Assembly: GCA_963082875.1 (NCBI GenBank)
Contig: OY720098.1
Coordinates: 16,244,001 to 16,308,000 of the forward strand
From: Corella eumyota
Lineage: Eukaryota > Chordata > Ascidiacea > Phlebobranchia > Corellidae
Reading direction: 5' to 3'
Length of the DNA: 64,000 bases
This document shows, piece after piece, positions 50,835 through 62,951 of the stretch. Numbering within the stretch: position 1 is the first letter of the stretch; each line of letters opens with the position of its first letter. Below the pieces are notes generated by a model. The model saw only the letters and a program-made list of their open reading frames with translations. It was not told the origin of the DNA and searched no databases. Position numbers and translations under genes: made by a program.

Positions 50835-53317
50835 TTAATAGCCCGTTGAAAGACAATGAAAACATTTCGACAATTCAAAAGTGTTCTTTCCTTAATTTTG
50901 TGTGCGCAACTGTGTTCCCTTAATTTCTATTTTCCTATTTTATTTTGTGGTCTAACTGCAAAGTTTGTGAACTTTCAGCATTCGGCTGCGTTTTTTTTTG
51001 TTTGCCAGTAATTGGCCATGTACAAAGTTATTATAAACTGCATTGTGTTTGGCGTTAAGGTAAAACCTAGCCACATTCTAATTGTACTATAATTACGCGT
51101 ATTTAAAATGCCAGCCATTTAAATATGGTAAATTCACTGTTGGTAACAAATTTTAATGCCCTAATTTTAATTTCTGTGGGTACTAAATTCAAAAAGTAAG
51201 GGGCATTGGGACTCTTGTAAATGTGCGGTTTTGCTACTTTTTCTTGTTAATTTTGTTAAACAAAATAATTCTTTCTCGGTGGTGGAATTTGGACGCAAAA
51301 ATTAAAATAAACACCATATTGTATAAAGAAAGCTCTGTTGTATTTTGCAAGCGCAGGTCAAAGTATTTGCAATGAATCTAAAGTAGGTCGAACAACTTTG
51401 GCATTTGAACCGGGGTAGCGCTGATGATTAACAAGGGCTCTTGAACCCGGCTTTAGGTGTAAGTATTCAGGGTTAGTTTGTTTAAGTAAATAATAAAGTT
51501 ATGACCGTTTTGAGTGCGAACTTATAGTTGTTTTCTATAGCGATAATTTACATCGAATATTAATGTAGCATGTTATGAGTTACAATTTTTTGGACCTACT
51601 ATTTTAACTGCTGTAAACCTAAATTTATATAATTTATTTGTATATAATTGCTTTAAATCTTAAAATTTATAGTTGCCGTTACTAAAGTACATAGGTGAGC
51701 ACAATTAACCGAAAAAGTAACTTCGTTAAATAGTGATTTGTTACACAATACATTAACTTCGTTAACTTTAATTTGTGAAATAAAATGGAATGTAACTAAA
51801 GTTATCGATAATCGTTAACGTTAACATTTAAATTAAACAATCCTTACGCATCAATTCGCAGTTTAATTAAACTTTTGAATTAAAGAAAAATATTTTTCAT
51901 AAAAATTTTCTAGCGCTAGCTTGCAATTATCAAAAACTGGAAATAAAAATGTGGTACACAGGGATTGTGACGTCATTTCCGCCCAGCTACCCACCGTTCC
52001 TTACTTACTTTCTCACCCCTTTCGGCCTACCCTATCCCCTTACCCAACAACGCCTTAGCAAAAAATGAAAACAGGAAAGGTAAAAGATACAAATGATTAA
52101 AACGAGCCCGCACATATGATCTCAATATTAAGAAGTGCCATGAAATGTTATACGAATAAAAAAAAATTGTTTGTGGTGCCTTATTTAAATTTATTCTACA
52201 AAATTATTACGCACCACAATAGTAAGATATTTATTTATAAGATGCAAGAGCAAATGTGCAATTAACCGTGGGTTACCCCAGCATAATTGTAATGTTTCAT
52301 GACTTTAGTTTAAAGGGGGCGTATTATTTTATTAGAAAGCTCTGTGAAATTGACTGTGATTTGTTAGCTATCTTTAAAAGCCGGGCTAGCTATTTGCCAT
52401 CTTTAAACGCAAAAACCAACATTTTTGGTTTAAAATTCGATACCACGATCTGCATCTCACATTTTGGACTTCTTGTAAACGAATTTTTAAATAGTTAAAA
52501 CGTCAAATAGTGTGTGGCATTGGTGCGACTCAAACTGCAAATTTTTTGGCACTTGACCAAATGACACAATCGGTAAGTCATACTAACGAATTTTTCATTA
52601 CAAAGTGCCATAAATTGTACGCACGAAACTCAACAGCGACACCGTAAAGTTTTTCGTTACGTTGACTGATTAAGTTAAACCCAAAGCAAAGAACGTAAAT
52701 TGGCAAAGTCTAGGGCTCAATTTTTTGTTCTTTTTTGTACACAGTATTTTTAAACGTATTTTTAGGAACTTGTATAAAATAAATGTGTACATTGATTTTT
52801 AATGGTCGATTTCATTGCTTTAAAAAAAAACAAGTTTAAGTCGTATTCCATTTAGGAATAATAATTATATGTGGATCATCCCTAATTATATTTTTCAATT
52901 TTCTGTTCAACGCAAAACGGTTTTACTTTTTGTTTATTAGGTAACATCTGGTAAAAACCTAATTAAAATGTACCTCATAATATGAAACAAATTTAAAACC
53001 TAAGCTTTAAAAACACGAAACTAAATTAATTATTAAAGAGAAAGGCAATATTTGGTTCACCTTCCTTTTTAAAACCATTACACAGAAACGCATCAGGAGT
53101 ATTACTAAAAATAGTTATAAAAACAACCCAACATATTTGTCCATTTTAAACAAAACCCCTTTTTTGTGTTACGGTTGAATAGAAAAGTTAAGGATCGGAT
53201 TACATTTTGTTCATTTTAAGGTGATTTTCCAGTTACCCGAACAATACGGGTTTAGTGAAGTTGTTTTAGACTTACGTCAAATGTTTTGGTCTATCGTACA
53301 TTGTACTTTGATAACAG
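50835..53317. other. hdhd5 3'UTR and intergenic
   Basis: The first about 480 bp are the likely hdhd5 3'UTR, ending at the AATAAA at 51306. A decayed tRNA-like relic lies near 51410-51460. A pyrimidine-rich stretch (about 51990-52060) stands out in composition. The open frame at 52256-52498 shows no domain. I see no gene here. Confidence 0.45.
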
Positions 53318-53325
53318 TATATAAG
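53318..53325 (+). promoter_or_regulatory. TATA box of Reeler gene 1
   Basis: TATATAAG lies 134 bp before the ATG at 53459. A start site about 25-30 bp downstream would leave a 5'UTR of roughly 105-110 bp. Confidence 0.5.
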
Positions 53326-53458
53326 AAACTGAATAGCAAAACAATTCAATTTTAGTAGTTATAAGAGCAGCAGTGGTTAATTGATAATACACGAGTAAAT
53401 TTTGTTATTATATTTCAAAGTAGGTTAAGCATCTACCTTTTTCAAACTTAATAACGTA

Positions 53459-55175
53459 ATGTCGGTAAAAATGGGTCTATTTTATTTGTGGATAATTCTA
53501 CAAGTCACTATAGTTGCAGTAAATGCATTTCCTAGTGGAGCACCTGTGGAAGCTTGTGTTTCCATGATGCCAAGTCATAGTGGCAACTTGGCCCAGGACA
53601 ACTCCGCAAGTCCTTATTCCTTCTCGGTGAACTCTACAAATGTGCAACCTGGTGACACAGTTACAGGTAATGAAACAAAGGCTGCTGTGAACGTTATTTA
53701 ATGCATACGCTCTGTTTTAGTTTTAATAATTATTTTTGACGTAAAAAATGTGGATTTGTGGTAAAAAATGTGGATATTTACAGTAACTATTGATATACTT
53801 GGTGGTGAACAATTTCGAGGGATATTGTTGCAAGCTCGTGAGACACAAACTGGAGGTCCCATAGGCACGTGGGACGTCCCAAACTCAGATTACCAAAATT
53901 TGGATTGCAGTGGAATACCTGGAAGTGCGCTAACACATACTAACCGCAATGACAAATCCTCAGGTGCAACTTTCGTATGGAACGTTCCAGAAAGTTCAGC
54001 GCCGGATGTGACCATTTAGTAAGTATTATTTGCCGCTATGTAAACATTTTATATTTTAATTATACTTATAAATTGATGTTCACATTTTATTTTAACATAG
54101 CGGGACTGTTGTGCAACAGTTTAATACATTCTATGTTATGTTGCCAACTACGCGAATACTTATTGCAAGTGCCACCTCTCCCAACCCTGCAACAACAACC
54201 TCTACTGATCCGGCTACTACCGCTACTACTATACCAAATACGAGTTCTCCTATTCCAACCACAACTTCTCGCCCAATAACAACTTCAACCCCTGGTCCCG
54301 AAACAACCACATCTACTGGTGCTGTGACAACTACATCTACTGGTCCAGTGACAACTACATCTACTGGTCCAGTGACAACTACATCTACTGGTCCAGTGAC
54401 AATTACATCTACTAGTGCTGGAACAACCACATCTACTGGTGCTGTAACAACTGCATCTACTGGTCCAGTGACAACCACATCTACTGGTCCAGTGACAACT
54501 ACATCTACTGGTCCAGTGACACTTACATCTATTGGTGCTGGAACAACCACATCTACTGGTGCTGGAACAACCACATCTACTGGTGCTGGAACAACCACAT
54601 CTATTGGTGCTGGAACAACCACATCTACTAGTGCTGGAACAACCACATCTACTGGTCAAGTGACAACCACATCTACTGGTCAAGTGACAACCACATCCAC
54701 TGGTGCTGGAACAACCACATCTACTGGTCAAGTGTCAACCACATCGTCTGGTACAGGACCAAATACAGCAACGTCTACTGGTCAAGTAACATCAACTGAA
54801 ACCACTACATTTGGACCAACTTTTTCCTCAACCACAGGAACTTTTACATCTACCATTCCTTTCACGACTTCAGCACCTTTTACGTACGTTAAATTACTTT
54901 TTCTTTGTTTAAAATTGTATGCACCCAAATTATATTTTTATTCCAATTTGAGTATATTTCTAAGTCACACAAGAGGTTGTGATGCAAAGAACTCTGTTAA
55001 AGAGTATAACTCGAATTTTATTTTATATAGAACGACAAGTGCACCCCCCACACCGCCAATTAGGGCATGTACTGCTGCGTATCTCGAAGCATTAAGAGAT
55101 TGGAGGCAACAATATCAGGAATACGTTGTTGCTTTAGCGAGATGGAGGGAAAGCAATCAGAATTGCTACAACTAG
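53459..55175 (+). CDS. secreted Reeler-domain mucin, gene 1
   Basis: Four exons (53459-53666, 53784-54018, 54101-54883, 55031-55175) total 1,371 nt and give 456 aa. A signal peptide (LFYLWIILQVTIVAVNA) precedes a Reeler domain (about residues 26-165). It shows FPSGAPVEACVSMMPSHS, FRGILLQAR, the GTWDVP block, CSGIPGSALTHTN and ATFVWNVPE. An exon of Thr/Ser repeats follows, built on an 8-residue unit like TTTSTGPV or TTTSTGAG (24-bp DNA unit), expected to be densely O-glycosylated. The last exon encodes a 47-residue tail with PTPP, then Y-x3-L-R-D-W-R-x2-Y and a second A-R-W-R. There is no membrane anchor. Stand-alone Reeler proteins in insects (Noduler and defense proteins) act in immunity; a barrier or immune role here is inference. 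A poly(A) signal lies at 55410-55415. Confidence 0.88.
54295..54790 (+). repeat. 24-bp coding minisatellite (mucin repeat of gene 1)
   Basis: About 20 tandem units of roughly ACAACCACATCTACTGGTGC with a variable last codon pair (GCTGGA, CCAGTG, CAAGTG, GCTGTG). Blocks of identical neighbouring units show recent unequal exchange. Both antisense frames stay open across it, which is a by-product of the repeat. Confidence 0.9.
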
Positions 55176-56645
55176 CCACGCTTTACTAATATCGTATAAC
55201 CATCTTTATATTTCTTATACTATATACTGCACCAATTTTATAAAAACGCTTTAAACTCTAATATGTTTCCAAATATGAACTTTTACTTTTTTATGATGTT
55301 GTTCACTTAAAATGGTGGGTGACTGAGAAATATAGTATTTAACAGATAATTGTTATTAAATAATTATTGTAAAATTGTTCTGTTTTTTAAACACGTTGTT
55401 TAAGGTTAAAATAAATTCAGTTATATTCACATATACGAAAAAGACTATTACATTAATACTAAATGCTATATTCTTCAATGAATGGCTGATATGATATAGA
55501 TTTTAAAACAGAGCGTATTTACACAATAAAACAAATTAACTTAAAAAGCAACTTGGTTAAATAATTTAAATCAAAATGAAATATAAAAGTTATAATATCT
55601 TGTATTTTATAACTAAAATACCCAGATGCGAAAAAGGTTTTTAAATTTTGCCAAACATCATGACTTTGCTAAAATTTAATAGGTTTGTTTTTTTGTCCAA
55701 AAAACTAAAAAGCAAAAAAAAGAAGAAATAAACCGTAATTGGGTTCCGCGTACATAAACCTCTATTTCTAGCGTCAATGACGTTAGCAAAAAAGCATGCT
55801 TGGCTATTTTGGATAACCTATAAATGTGTTTTTTTTTAGCATCTAACGTCAAAAGCGTTACCCATTTCCACGTGATATTTAAACATAAACAACTCTCAGG
55901 AAAAGGATCTTACTGTATTAAAAAAAGGATGTAAGCCTGTTTTTACCAGTTACATCAACGTCTAGCGATCTTAACTGTTAGTTTGTTCGCTTGAGTGAAT
56001 GTACGTTTTGAAATTTCCATGCACGTATTAATTTTACGCCTGGTGCCTTTACCTAGTTGGTTCTCGGAAATCCAGTGTTAAGCTTCATTGGGGCTTACCC
56101 ATTGGGAAAAAAATAGATAATAATTTACATTGATGTTATTTTAATATAGGCAATAATCAGAATAGGCAATTTACGCAGATTTTTATTTGCCGAAATATTT
56201 TTTTGATATTTTTTTGTAAGCGTTTTTACACTTAACTTATTATAATAAGTTAAATTATTTGATTTTTAAACAAGTTTTTTTTTTTTGTTGTTTCTGTACA
56301 ATAGTTTACTGGACCGTAATGTTAGACATGTTTTAACAACCATGTATTTAGATTGCGTTATAAGCCTATTATTACCAGTTGCAACTACGTTTAGGGATCA
56401 ATACTTTTAGGTATTTGCTTTGCATGAATAAATATTCTTTCTGGATTTTTCGTGCCAAAAAAAGCTTACGCCCAATGTTTCGGGCGCTTAACACAAAGGC
56501 TCAGACAGTTTATTTGCCAAAATGAAGTGCGGAAAACAGAGTGAAATAGAAGGAGATGAAAATATTTTTTAGTGGTTTTAAAATTGCTTTTTCTTTTTAA
56601 CAGAGCATCAAGTATTTAAAAGTTTTCACCCTTGTTTTAAGTAAA
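55176..56645. other. intergenic between Reeler genes 1 and 2
   Basis: The 3'UTR of gene 1 (AATAAA at 55410) and about 1.2 kb of AT-rich sequence. Two stretches (55950-55980 and 56350-56395) share wording such as TTACCAGTT with CAACGTCTAGCGATC / CAACTACGTTTAGGGATC, so they may be old direct repeats. A TATTTAAAAG sits about 35 bp before the gene 2 ATG. No gene seen. Confidence 0.4.
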
Positions 56646-57766
56646 ATGGCATCGTTTTATTTGTGGATAATTCTACAAGTCACTATAGTTGCAGTAAATG
56701 CATATCCTAGTGGAGCACCTATGGAAGCTTGTGTTTCCATGATGCCAAGTCATAATAGCACCTTGGCCCAGGACAACTCCGCAAGTCCTTATTCCTTCTC
56801 GGTGAACTCTACAAATGTGCAACCTGGTGACACAGTTACAGGTAAAATAAAAAATACCATGCCATTCTTCGTCCAAACATCATTTTGAAATAAACTTATA
56901 TTTAAAACTTGAGGATTTGTGGTAAAAAGGCTTGTTGATATTTACAGTAACTATTGTTATACCTAATGGTGAACAATTTCGAGGGATATTGTTGCAAGCT
57001 CGTGAGACACCAACTGGAGATCCCATAGGTACGTGGGACGTCCCAAACTCAGATTACCAAAATTTGGATTGCAGTGGAATACCTGGAAGTGCGCTAACAC
57101 ATACTAACCGCAATGACAAATCCTCAGGTGCAACTTTCGTATGGAACGTTCCAGAAAGTTCAGCGCCGGAAAACGTGAACATATAGTAAGTGACAATGAC
57201 AATCGCTTTTATTTGTGCTGTGTTTTATTTATTTTTTTCGCACGTATTATCAATATTTTTATGTTGCAGCGGATCAGTTGTACAAGCGTTTGCCACCTTC
57301 TATGTTATGCTGGAAACTGAACAAATTGATATTACAGCCGTTGAACAAAACCCCACCGCTATGCCCACTACACCCATGCCAGGTATAACCACTGTTTCCA
57401 ACCCCAACATTATGTTAGTTACAACCCTTACTCTAGAACTGCTATGCCTTTAACAAATTTCTATTTTTTGGTAAAAGGTAATAATTCTGTTTTTTTACAG
57501 CTTCCAATGCTACGATGTCTGTTTCCGTAGCTACAATGTCTACTGCCAATGCTACAATGTCTGCTTCCAATGTAACAATGTCTGTTCCCGTTGCTATGAT
57601 GTCTACTGCCAATGCCACAGTTGCTGATTCAAATGCTACTACAGTTGAAGCTCAAAATACAAACCCTGAGACCACTACATCAAGTGCTACGAAATGTACA
57701 GGCAAAGTAGTTAACTTTGCTGCCCTAATATTGGTATTTCTTGTGAGTTTAAGCTGGATCCAGTAA
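56646..57766 (+). CDS. Reeler-domain protein, gene 2, GPI-anchor-like tail
   Basis: Four exons (56646-56841, 56948-57185, 57270-57382, 57501-57766) total 813 nt and give 270 aa. The signal peptide and Reeler domain are nearly identical to gene 1: from TTTTATTTGTGG in exon 1 to GCGCCGGA at the end of exon 2 they differ at only about a dozen bases. After that the genes part. Exon 3 has AFATFYVMLETEQID, and exon 4 a Ser/Thr/Asn stalk with repeats like TMSTANATMSASNV, rich in N-glycosylation sequons (NAT, NVT). The C-terminus is polar KCTGKVVN followed by a hydrophobic FAALILVFLVSLSWIQ and stop. That pattern suggests a GPI-anchored surface protein. The gene 1 W-R tail is absent. A poly(A) signal ATTAAA lies at 57903-57908. 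Confidence 0.87.
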
Positions 57767-59366
57767 AAATAGAATACGTATATGTAAATAATTTTAGCTT
57801 GTTTTGCACCTATAATCGTTAAGTTACATTTATTCTATGCTATATTGCATTTTGCTGCCTTTAAAATTCTGCTGTTAATCAGTATATAATTTGTTCTGTG
57901 CCATTAAAGTTACCTGTTTATTACAGTGCTTTCGTGAATTTATACCGTGACAAAAAGCGCTTGTTTTTTAAATATTGAAAATTCATATATGTTAAAATGA
58001 ATTTGTATGAGATATTTTAGCGTTAAATAAAAATATCATATCAAAAAGCATTAAAGGTTTACTTTACCTTTAAAGATGTCCCATTGTAATTCGCATTCTG
58101 TTTTCTCGGTTAAAACCACATGTAAAGAGTAGTTTTCGGCACCTAAAAATGGTAAAAATCAGCACGCTTAATTAAGGTAATGCCAGCGCGGCAAAATTTA
58201 CTGTTCAATTTTACGCATGATTAATTACAGTGAATTTTAGTTACAAAAAAATATCATAAATGCAAATTTTGCCCAATAGTTAAAGTCAAAAAGTTGTTTT
58301 TGGAATTTGTTTAAATATAATTTGAATTTGGAATTAAAAAAATGCTTGTTAGTGCTAAAATGGCGGAATACGTAAATGGTACATCATACCATTTAGGGTA
58401 AGTAGAAAAAGATTATATTTTTACATTTCTTATGGTTTTAATATTCTTATAAATAAATATATACCAAATGTCTTTATTATTGTTGTCACTTTTAAGCTTT
58501 TTGGTATTTGTATAGCTAACTTATAACGTAAATTAAGAATACCACTTCCTAAAAAAGTGCAAATCATAACGAATAAAAATGAAGGTCTAAATCAATTTTC
58601 AAAATTTAAACCGTATTTCTGTCAATTAAAGTTATTTAAATGTGTTTATAAATACGTAATTAAACTGGCTTGCATTTTCAAAATGAGTAAGCTCTAAGCA
58701 AAAGAAAAAGCTTGCACGAAATTCGACTTAATACAAATTTATCAAACTTTTTTTTTTATCATTCAGATCATTACCAAAAACAAAAACCTGCCATGATTAC
58801 CAAAAATCTGCCATGAAATATGGCCATGATTGACAAAGGATTAATAACAACGACTACGTAATTACTCTACAATTTAGTGACTTTTTGTGCGATTTATTAA
58901 ACTTTACTATCCCGGAATTATAGATCATTGAACCGTGTAAGTAGTATTCCTGACCATTTTTAAGTTTTATTGCTAATCCCGATTTTATTTAAGCATGAGC
59001 TCTAGGTAAAGGCTCGGTATATCATTTGTATGTGAAGGTGGACATTAGGTTTTTTAAATCACTGGTCTTTTTAAAATAGTAAGAATTATTTAAAAAAAAG
59101 AAGTAAAAAAACAGATAATAAGGATTTTAACACCTACAGGCTTGGTTTGTAATTGAAAAGTGCGTTTAAATAGTTTTAACAGGGTTCTGCAAAAAGAGGG
59201 TTTGTTTTATTTGTTAAAGGTGTATTTAATTTGTTAGTTGGTGTTGTTGGACAGCATTTTTAAAATAAATTCAAAAAGGCCTGTTAAATAACTAAGTGAG
59301 CTGTTCTCAAAGTTGCAGACAGATAACCTTAAATATAGTTAACTAATATAAACTTAAACTAAAAAT
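57767..59366. other. intergenic between Reeler genes 2 and 3
   Basis: The 3'UTR of gene 2 and about 1.4 kb of AT-rich DNA. At 58373-58393 there is a short inverted repeat (AAATGGTA, 5 bp, TACCATTT). At 58785-58860 short direct repeats of CTGCCATGA with TTACCAAAAA occur. No gene was seen. Confidence 0.4.
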
Positions 59367-62300
59367 ATGGTCAGGGTGATTATAGTTTTTTTACTCTTCA
59401 AACTGGGATCGTTCACGTATGCCTTTCCATCTGGAGCACCAACCTCAGCATGTGCATCTATGGAACCTGACCACGGTGAAGATCCGCTTTTCGATCCTAC
59501 ATTTTTTGTTGATGCAGAATATAATGATGAGCTTGGAGGAGTCGAAGGTACAAAGTATATACCTGAAGTTGATATAACCTTTTTTTTAAATCTTATAACG
59601 TTAAATTATTTCAGTGGTTCAATAACAAAAAATATGCTTTGCTGTAATTTAACCAACTTTTCATTATTGTTTGTTGAAAAATGGTTTGACAAACTTTAAG
59701 TCATCTTTAAGTCCCTACTAAACATATTGTATTTTGACAGTGTTTTATTCCGGGGTTCCGTTTCGGGGTATATTTCTTCAAGCCCGGGTAAATATCAACG
59801 ATCAGGCATTAGGTACTTGGGAAGAACAAAGCGAGTTTAGAGAAGTAAGTTGTAATGGACAAGGCAGCGCTTTAACTCACAGAAATTCAGAGGAAAAGGC
59901 TGAAGACCAAACGTTTTTGTGGAGACCGCCACACCCACCGCCAGATAGCGTTGTAATATTGTACGTAAGCGTTTATTATTTTTTTATATTTAGATTTTAA
60001 GTTGAACTTTTGAATTTTTTTTTTTTTTTTTTTTAGATTTTTTTTTTTTACGTTTAAAATTGTTTTATTCTAAAGCGCGAGCGTGGTAATATTCTTTACT
60101 GAGTATTATGTCATGGTTCCTAGTCAACGAGTTTTTCTACCAGCGGTAATCCCGACGACCGAATTGTCAACAACTACCACTCCAACAACTGAAGCGACTA
60201 CAACATTAACAACAACTACAACTAGAGTAACAACAACACCAATTTCAACAAATGTAGTAACAACAACATTATTAACAACAAATAAAGTAGCAACAACAAA
60301 TCCAACTACAAGTAAAGTAGCAACAACACTAATAACAACAAATAAAGTATCAACAGAAATAACAACAAATGAAGTAGCAGCAACATTATTTACAACAAAT
60401 GAAATAGCGACAACACCAACAAATGATGCAGCAACAACACCAATAACAACAAATGAAGTAGTAACAACAGAAATAACTACGAATGAAGTAGCAACATCAC
60501 CAATAACAACAAATAAAGCAACTACAGTACCAGTAACAACAAATACAGAAGCAACAACACCAGTAACAACAAATGAAACGGCAACAACATCTCTAACAAC
60601 AATTAAAGCAGCTACAACACCAGTAGCTACAACACCAGCTGCAACAACACTAGTAACAACTAATAAGGTAGTAACATTACCTATAACAACAAATGAAGCA
60701 GGTACAGCACTAGTAACAATAAATATAGAAGCGACAACACCAGTAACATCAAATGAAATAGCATCAACACCTTCAACAACAATTGAAGCAGCAACAACAC
60801 CAGTAGCTACAACACTAGCAGCAACAACACCAGTAGCCACATCACCAGTAGCAACAAATAAAACAGCAACAACACCTCCAACAACAATTGAAGCAGCTAC
60901 AACACTACCAACAACAAATGAGGCAGAAGCAATAACGACAACTACACATAAAAAAGCAACAACAGAAATAACAACAAATAAAGTTGTTACAACTCTAAAG
61001 ACAACAAATGAAGTAGCGACAACACCTACAATTAAGGCCGCCACAACACCAATATCAACAAATAAGACAAAAACAACACCTACAACTACAAATGAGTCAG
61101 AAACAACACCCACAACTACAAAGAAAGCAGCTTCAACACCAATACCAACCAATGAGGCAGAAACAACACCTACAGCTACAAATGAAAAAACGACAATGCC
61201 CACAACAACAAATAACGAAGCGTCAACACCTCCAACTTCGACTGAAGCAGCCACAACACCAATATCAACAAATAAGACAAAAACAACACTTACAACTACA
61301 AATGAAGTAGTGACAACACCTACAACTTTAACTGAAGCAGCCACAACACCAATATCAACGAATAAGACAGAAACAACATCTACAATTACAAATGGGGCAG
61401 AAACAAAACCCACAACTACAAATGAAGTAGCGACATCATCTACAACTATAACTAAAGCAGCCACAACACCAATAACAACAAATAAGGCAAAAACAACACC
61501 CGCAACTACATATCAAGAAGCGACATCACCTACAACTACAACTGAAGCAGCCACAACACCAATATCAACAAATAAGACGGAAACAACATCTACAACTACA
61601 AATGGGGCAGAAACAACACCCACAACTACAAATGAAGTAGCGACATCATCTACAACTATAACTAAAGCAGCCACAACACCAATAACAACAAGTAAGGCAA
61701 AAAAAACATCCACAACTACAAATGAAGTAGCGACAACATCTACAACTACAACTGAAGCAGCCACAACACCAATATTAACAAATAAGATAGAAACAACACC
61801 TACAACTACATATGAGGCAGAAACAACATCAACACAAGAAGAAGTGACAACACCTGCAACTACAACTGAAGTAACAACAACACCAATTACAACAAATAAG
61901 GTAGTGACAACACCAATAACAACAAATGAGGTAGCAACAACACTTACAACTACGGTTAAAGAAGCAACAATCTTTACAACTACGAATAAAGAAGCAACAA
62001 CGGCTACAACTACAGATGAAAAAGCGACAACACCTACAATTAAAGAAGTGACAACACCTATAACAAATAAAGCAGCATCGACACCAATAATAATAAATGA
62101 GGCAGAAACAACACCTACAACAACAAATGAAGAAGCGACAATGGCAGAAACAACAAATAAAGTAATAACAACAGCTACAACTACAGATAAAGAAGCGACA
62201 ACACCTACAATCAAAGAAGTGACAACACCTCCAAAAAATAAACTAACAACAACAGCAATAACAATAATAATAAATGAGGCAGAAACAACACCCACAACTA

Positions 62301-62951
62301 CAAATGAAGAAGTGACAACAGCAGAAACAACAAATAAAGTATTAACAACTCCAACAATCACAAATGCAGTAACTTTAACACATACAACCGCAAATAAAGT
62401 TACAACATCACCAATAATAATAAATGGGGCGGAAACAACACCTACAACTACAAATAAAGAAGCAACAACAGCAGAAACAACAAACAAAGTAATAACAACG
62501 CCAACATTTACAAATGCAGTAACATTAACACCTACAACTACAAATGAAGTAACAACAACACTTGCAACTGCGAATGAGTTAACTACAACCACAACAAAAT
62601 TCTCAACAACTGAAGAAACAATGCCATCAACGACTTTTCATTCAACTGTAATTACTTCCAAACCTTTAACCACTACTTCATATTTGACACCAACTACTTC
62701 TTACTCGTGAGTTTATTGTTTTATTTTATGTCTATTAGTTAAAGTATTTTAGCTGTTTTTTTAAATTTTCCTTATTCTAAAACTTTTTTAAATCACTTTA
62801 TATCAGAACTACTAGTACAACCCCGACACCGCCCCCAAGTAACTGTTTTGAAAATTACGTTGAAGATATAAGAAGTTGGAGGCACGGATATAGGAAATAT
62901 CTTCGAGATTTTGCAAGTTGGAGGCAAAATAAACCAACTTGGTATAAATAG
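59367..62951 (+). CDS. secreted Reeler-domain mucin, gene 3, very long Thr-rich region
   Basis: Four exons (59367-59547, 59741-59960, 60076-62706, 62807-62951) total 3,177 nt and give 1,058 aa. The signal peptide (VRVIIVFLLFKLGSFTYA) and Reeler domain (FPSGAPTSACASMEPDHG, PFRGIFLQARVN, CNGQGSALTHRN, FLWRPP) are diverged from genes 1 and 2 and shorter after the first Cys. Introns fall at the same places and phases. Exon 3 holds EYYVMVPSQRV and then about 850 residues of Thr-rich repeats around TTPTTTNEVATT and TTPISTNKTETT, with Lys/Glu unlike the neutral repeats of gene 1. Exon 4 encodes the W-R tail: PTPPPSNC, then Y-V-E-D-I-R-S-W-R and F-A-S-W-R, ending TWYK. It has the same length (145 nt) and phase as exon 4 of gene 1. 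The donor ATT|GTACGT at 59960 was chosen because it restores the homologous VVIF...FYVM-like join. Confidence 0.87.
60175..62700 (+). repeat. coding Thr/Asn/Glu/Lys repeat array of gene 3
   Basis: About 2.5 kb of imperfect units of roughly 30-36 bp built from ACA/ACT codons with AAT-GAA/AAA. There are longer higher-order copies: the stretches starting near 61090, 61330 and 61570 repeat the same series with few changes. The minus strand stays open in long frames only because ACA/ACT complement to TGT/AGT codons. Confidence 0.88.

Noticed and set aside
54131-54731. Two minus-strand open frames (171 and 148 codons) across the gene 1 repeat
   Set aside because: They are by-products of a 24-bp in-frame repeat without stops; they have no start context, domain or splice structure.
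58334-58400. Exon-like ATG frame ending in GTAAGTAG donor
   Set aside because: I found no continuing exon or promoter, and the stretch is very short.
60124-62592. Long minus-strand open frames (446 and 359 codons) across the gene 3 repeat
   Set aside because: They are low-complexity Val-rich translations of the reverse of ACA/ACT repeats; the plus strand has a signal peptide, Reeler domain, splice sites and homologous ends.
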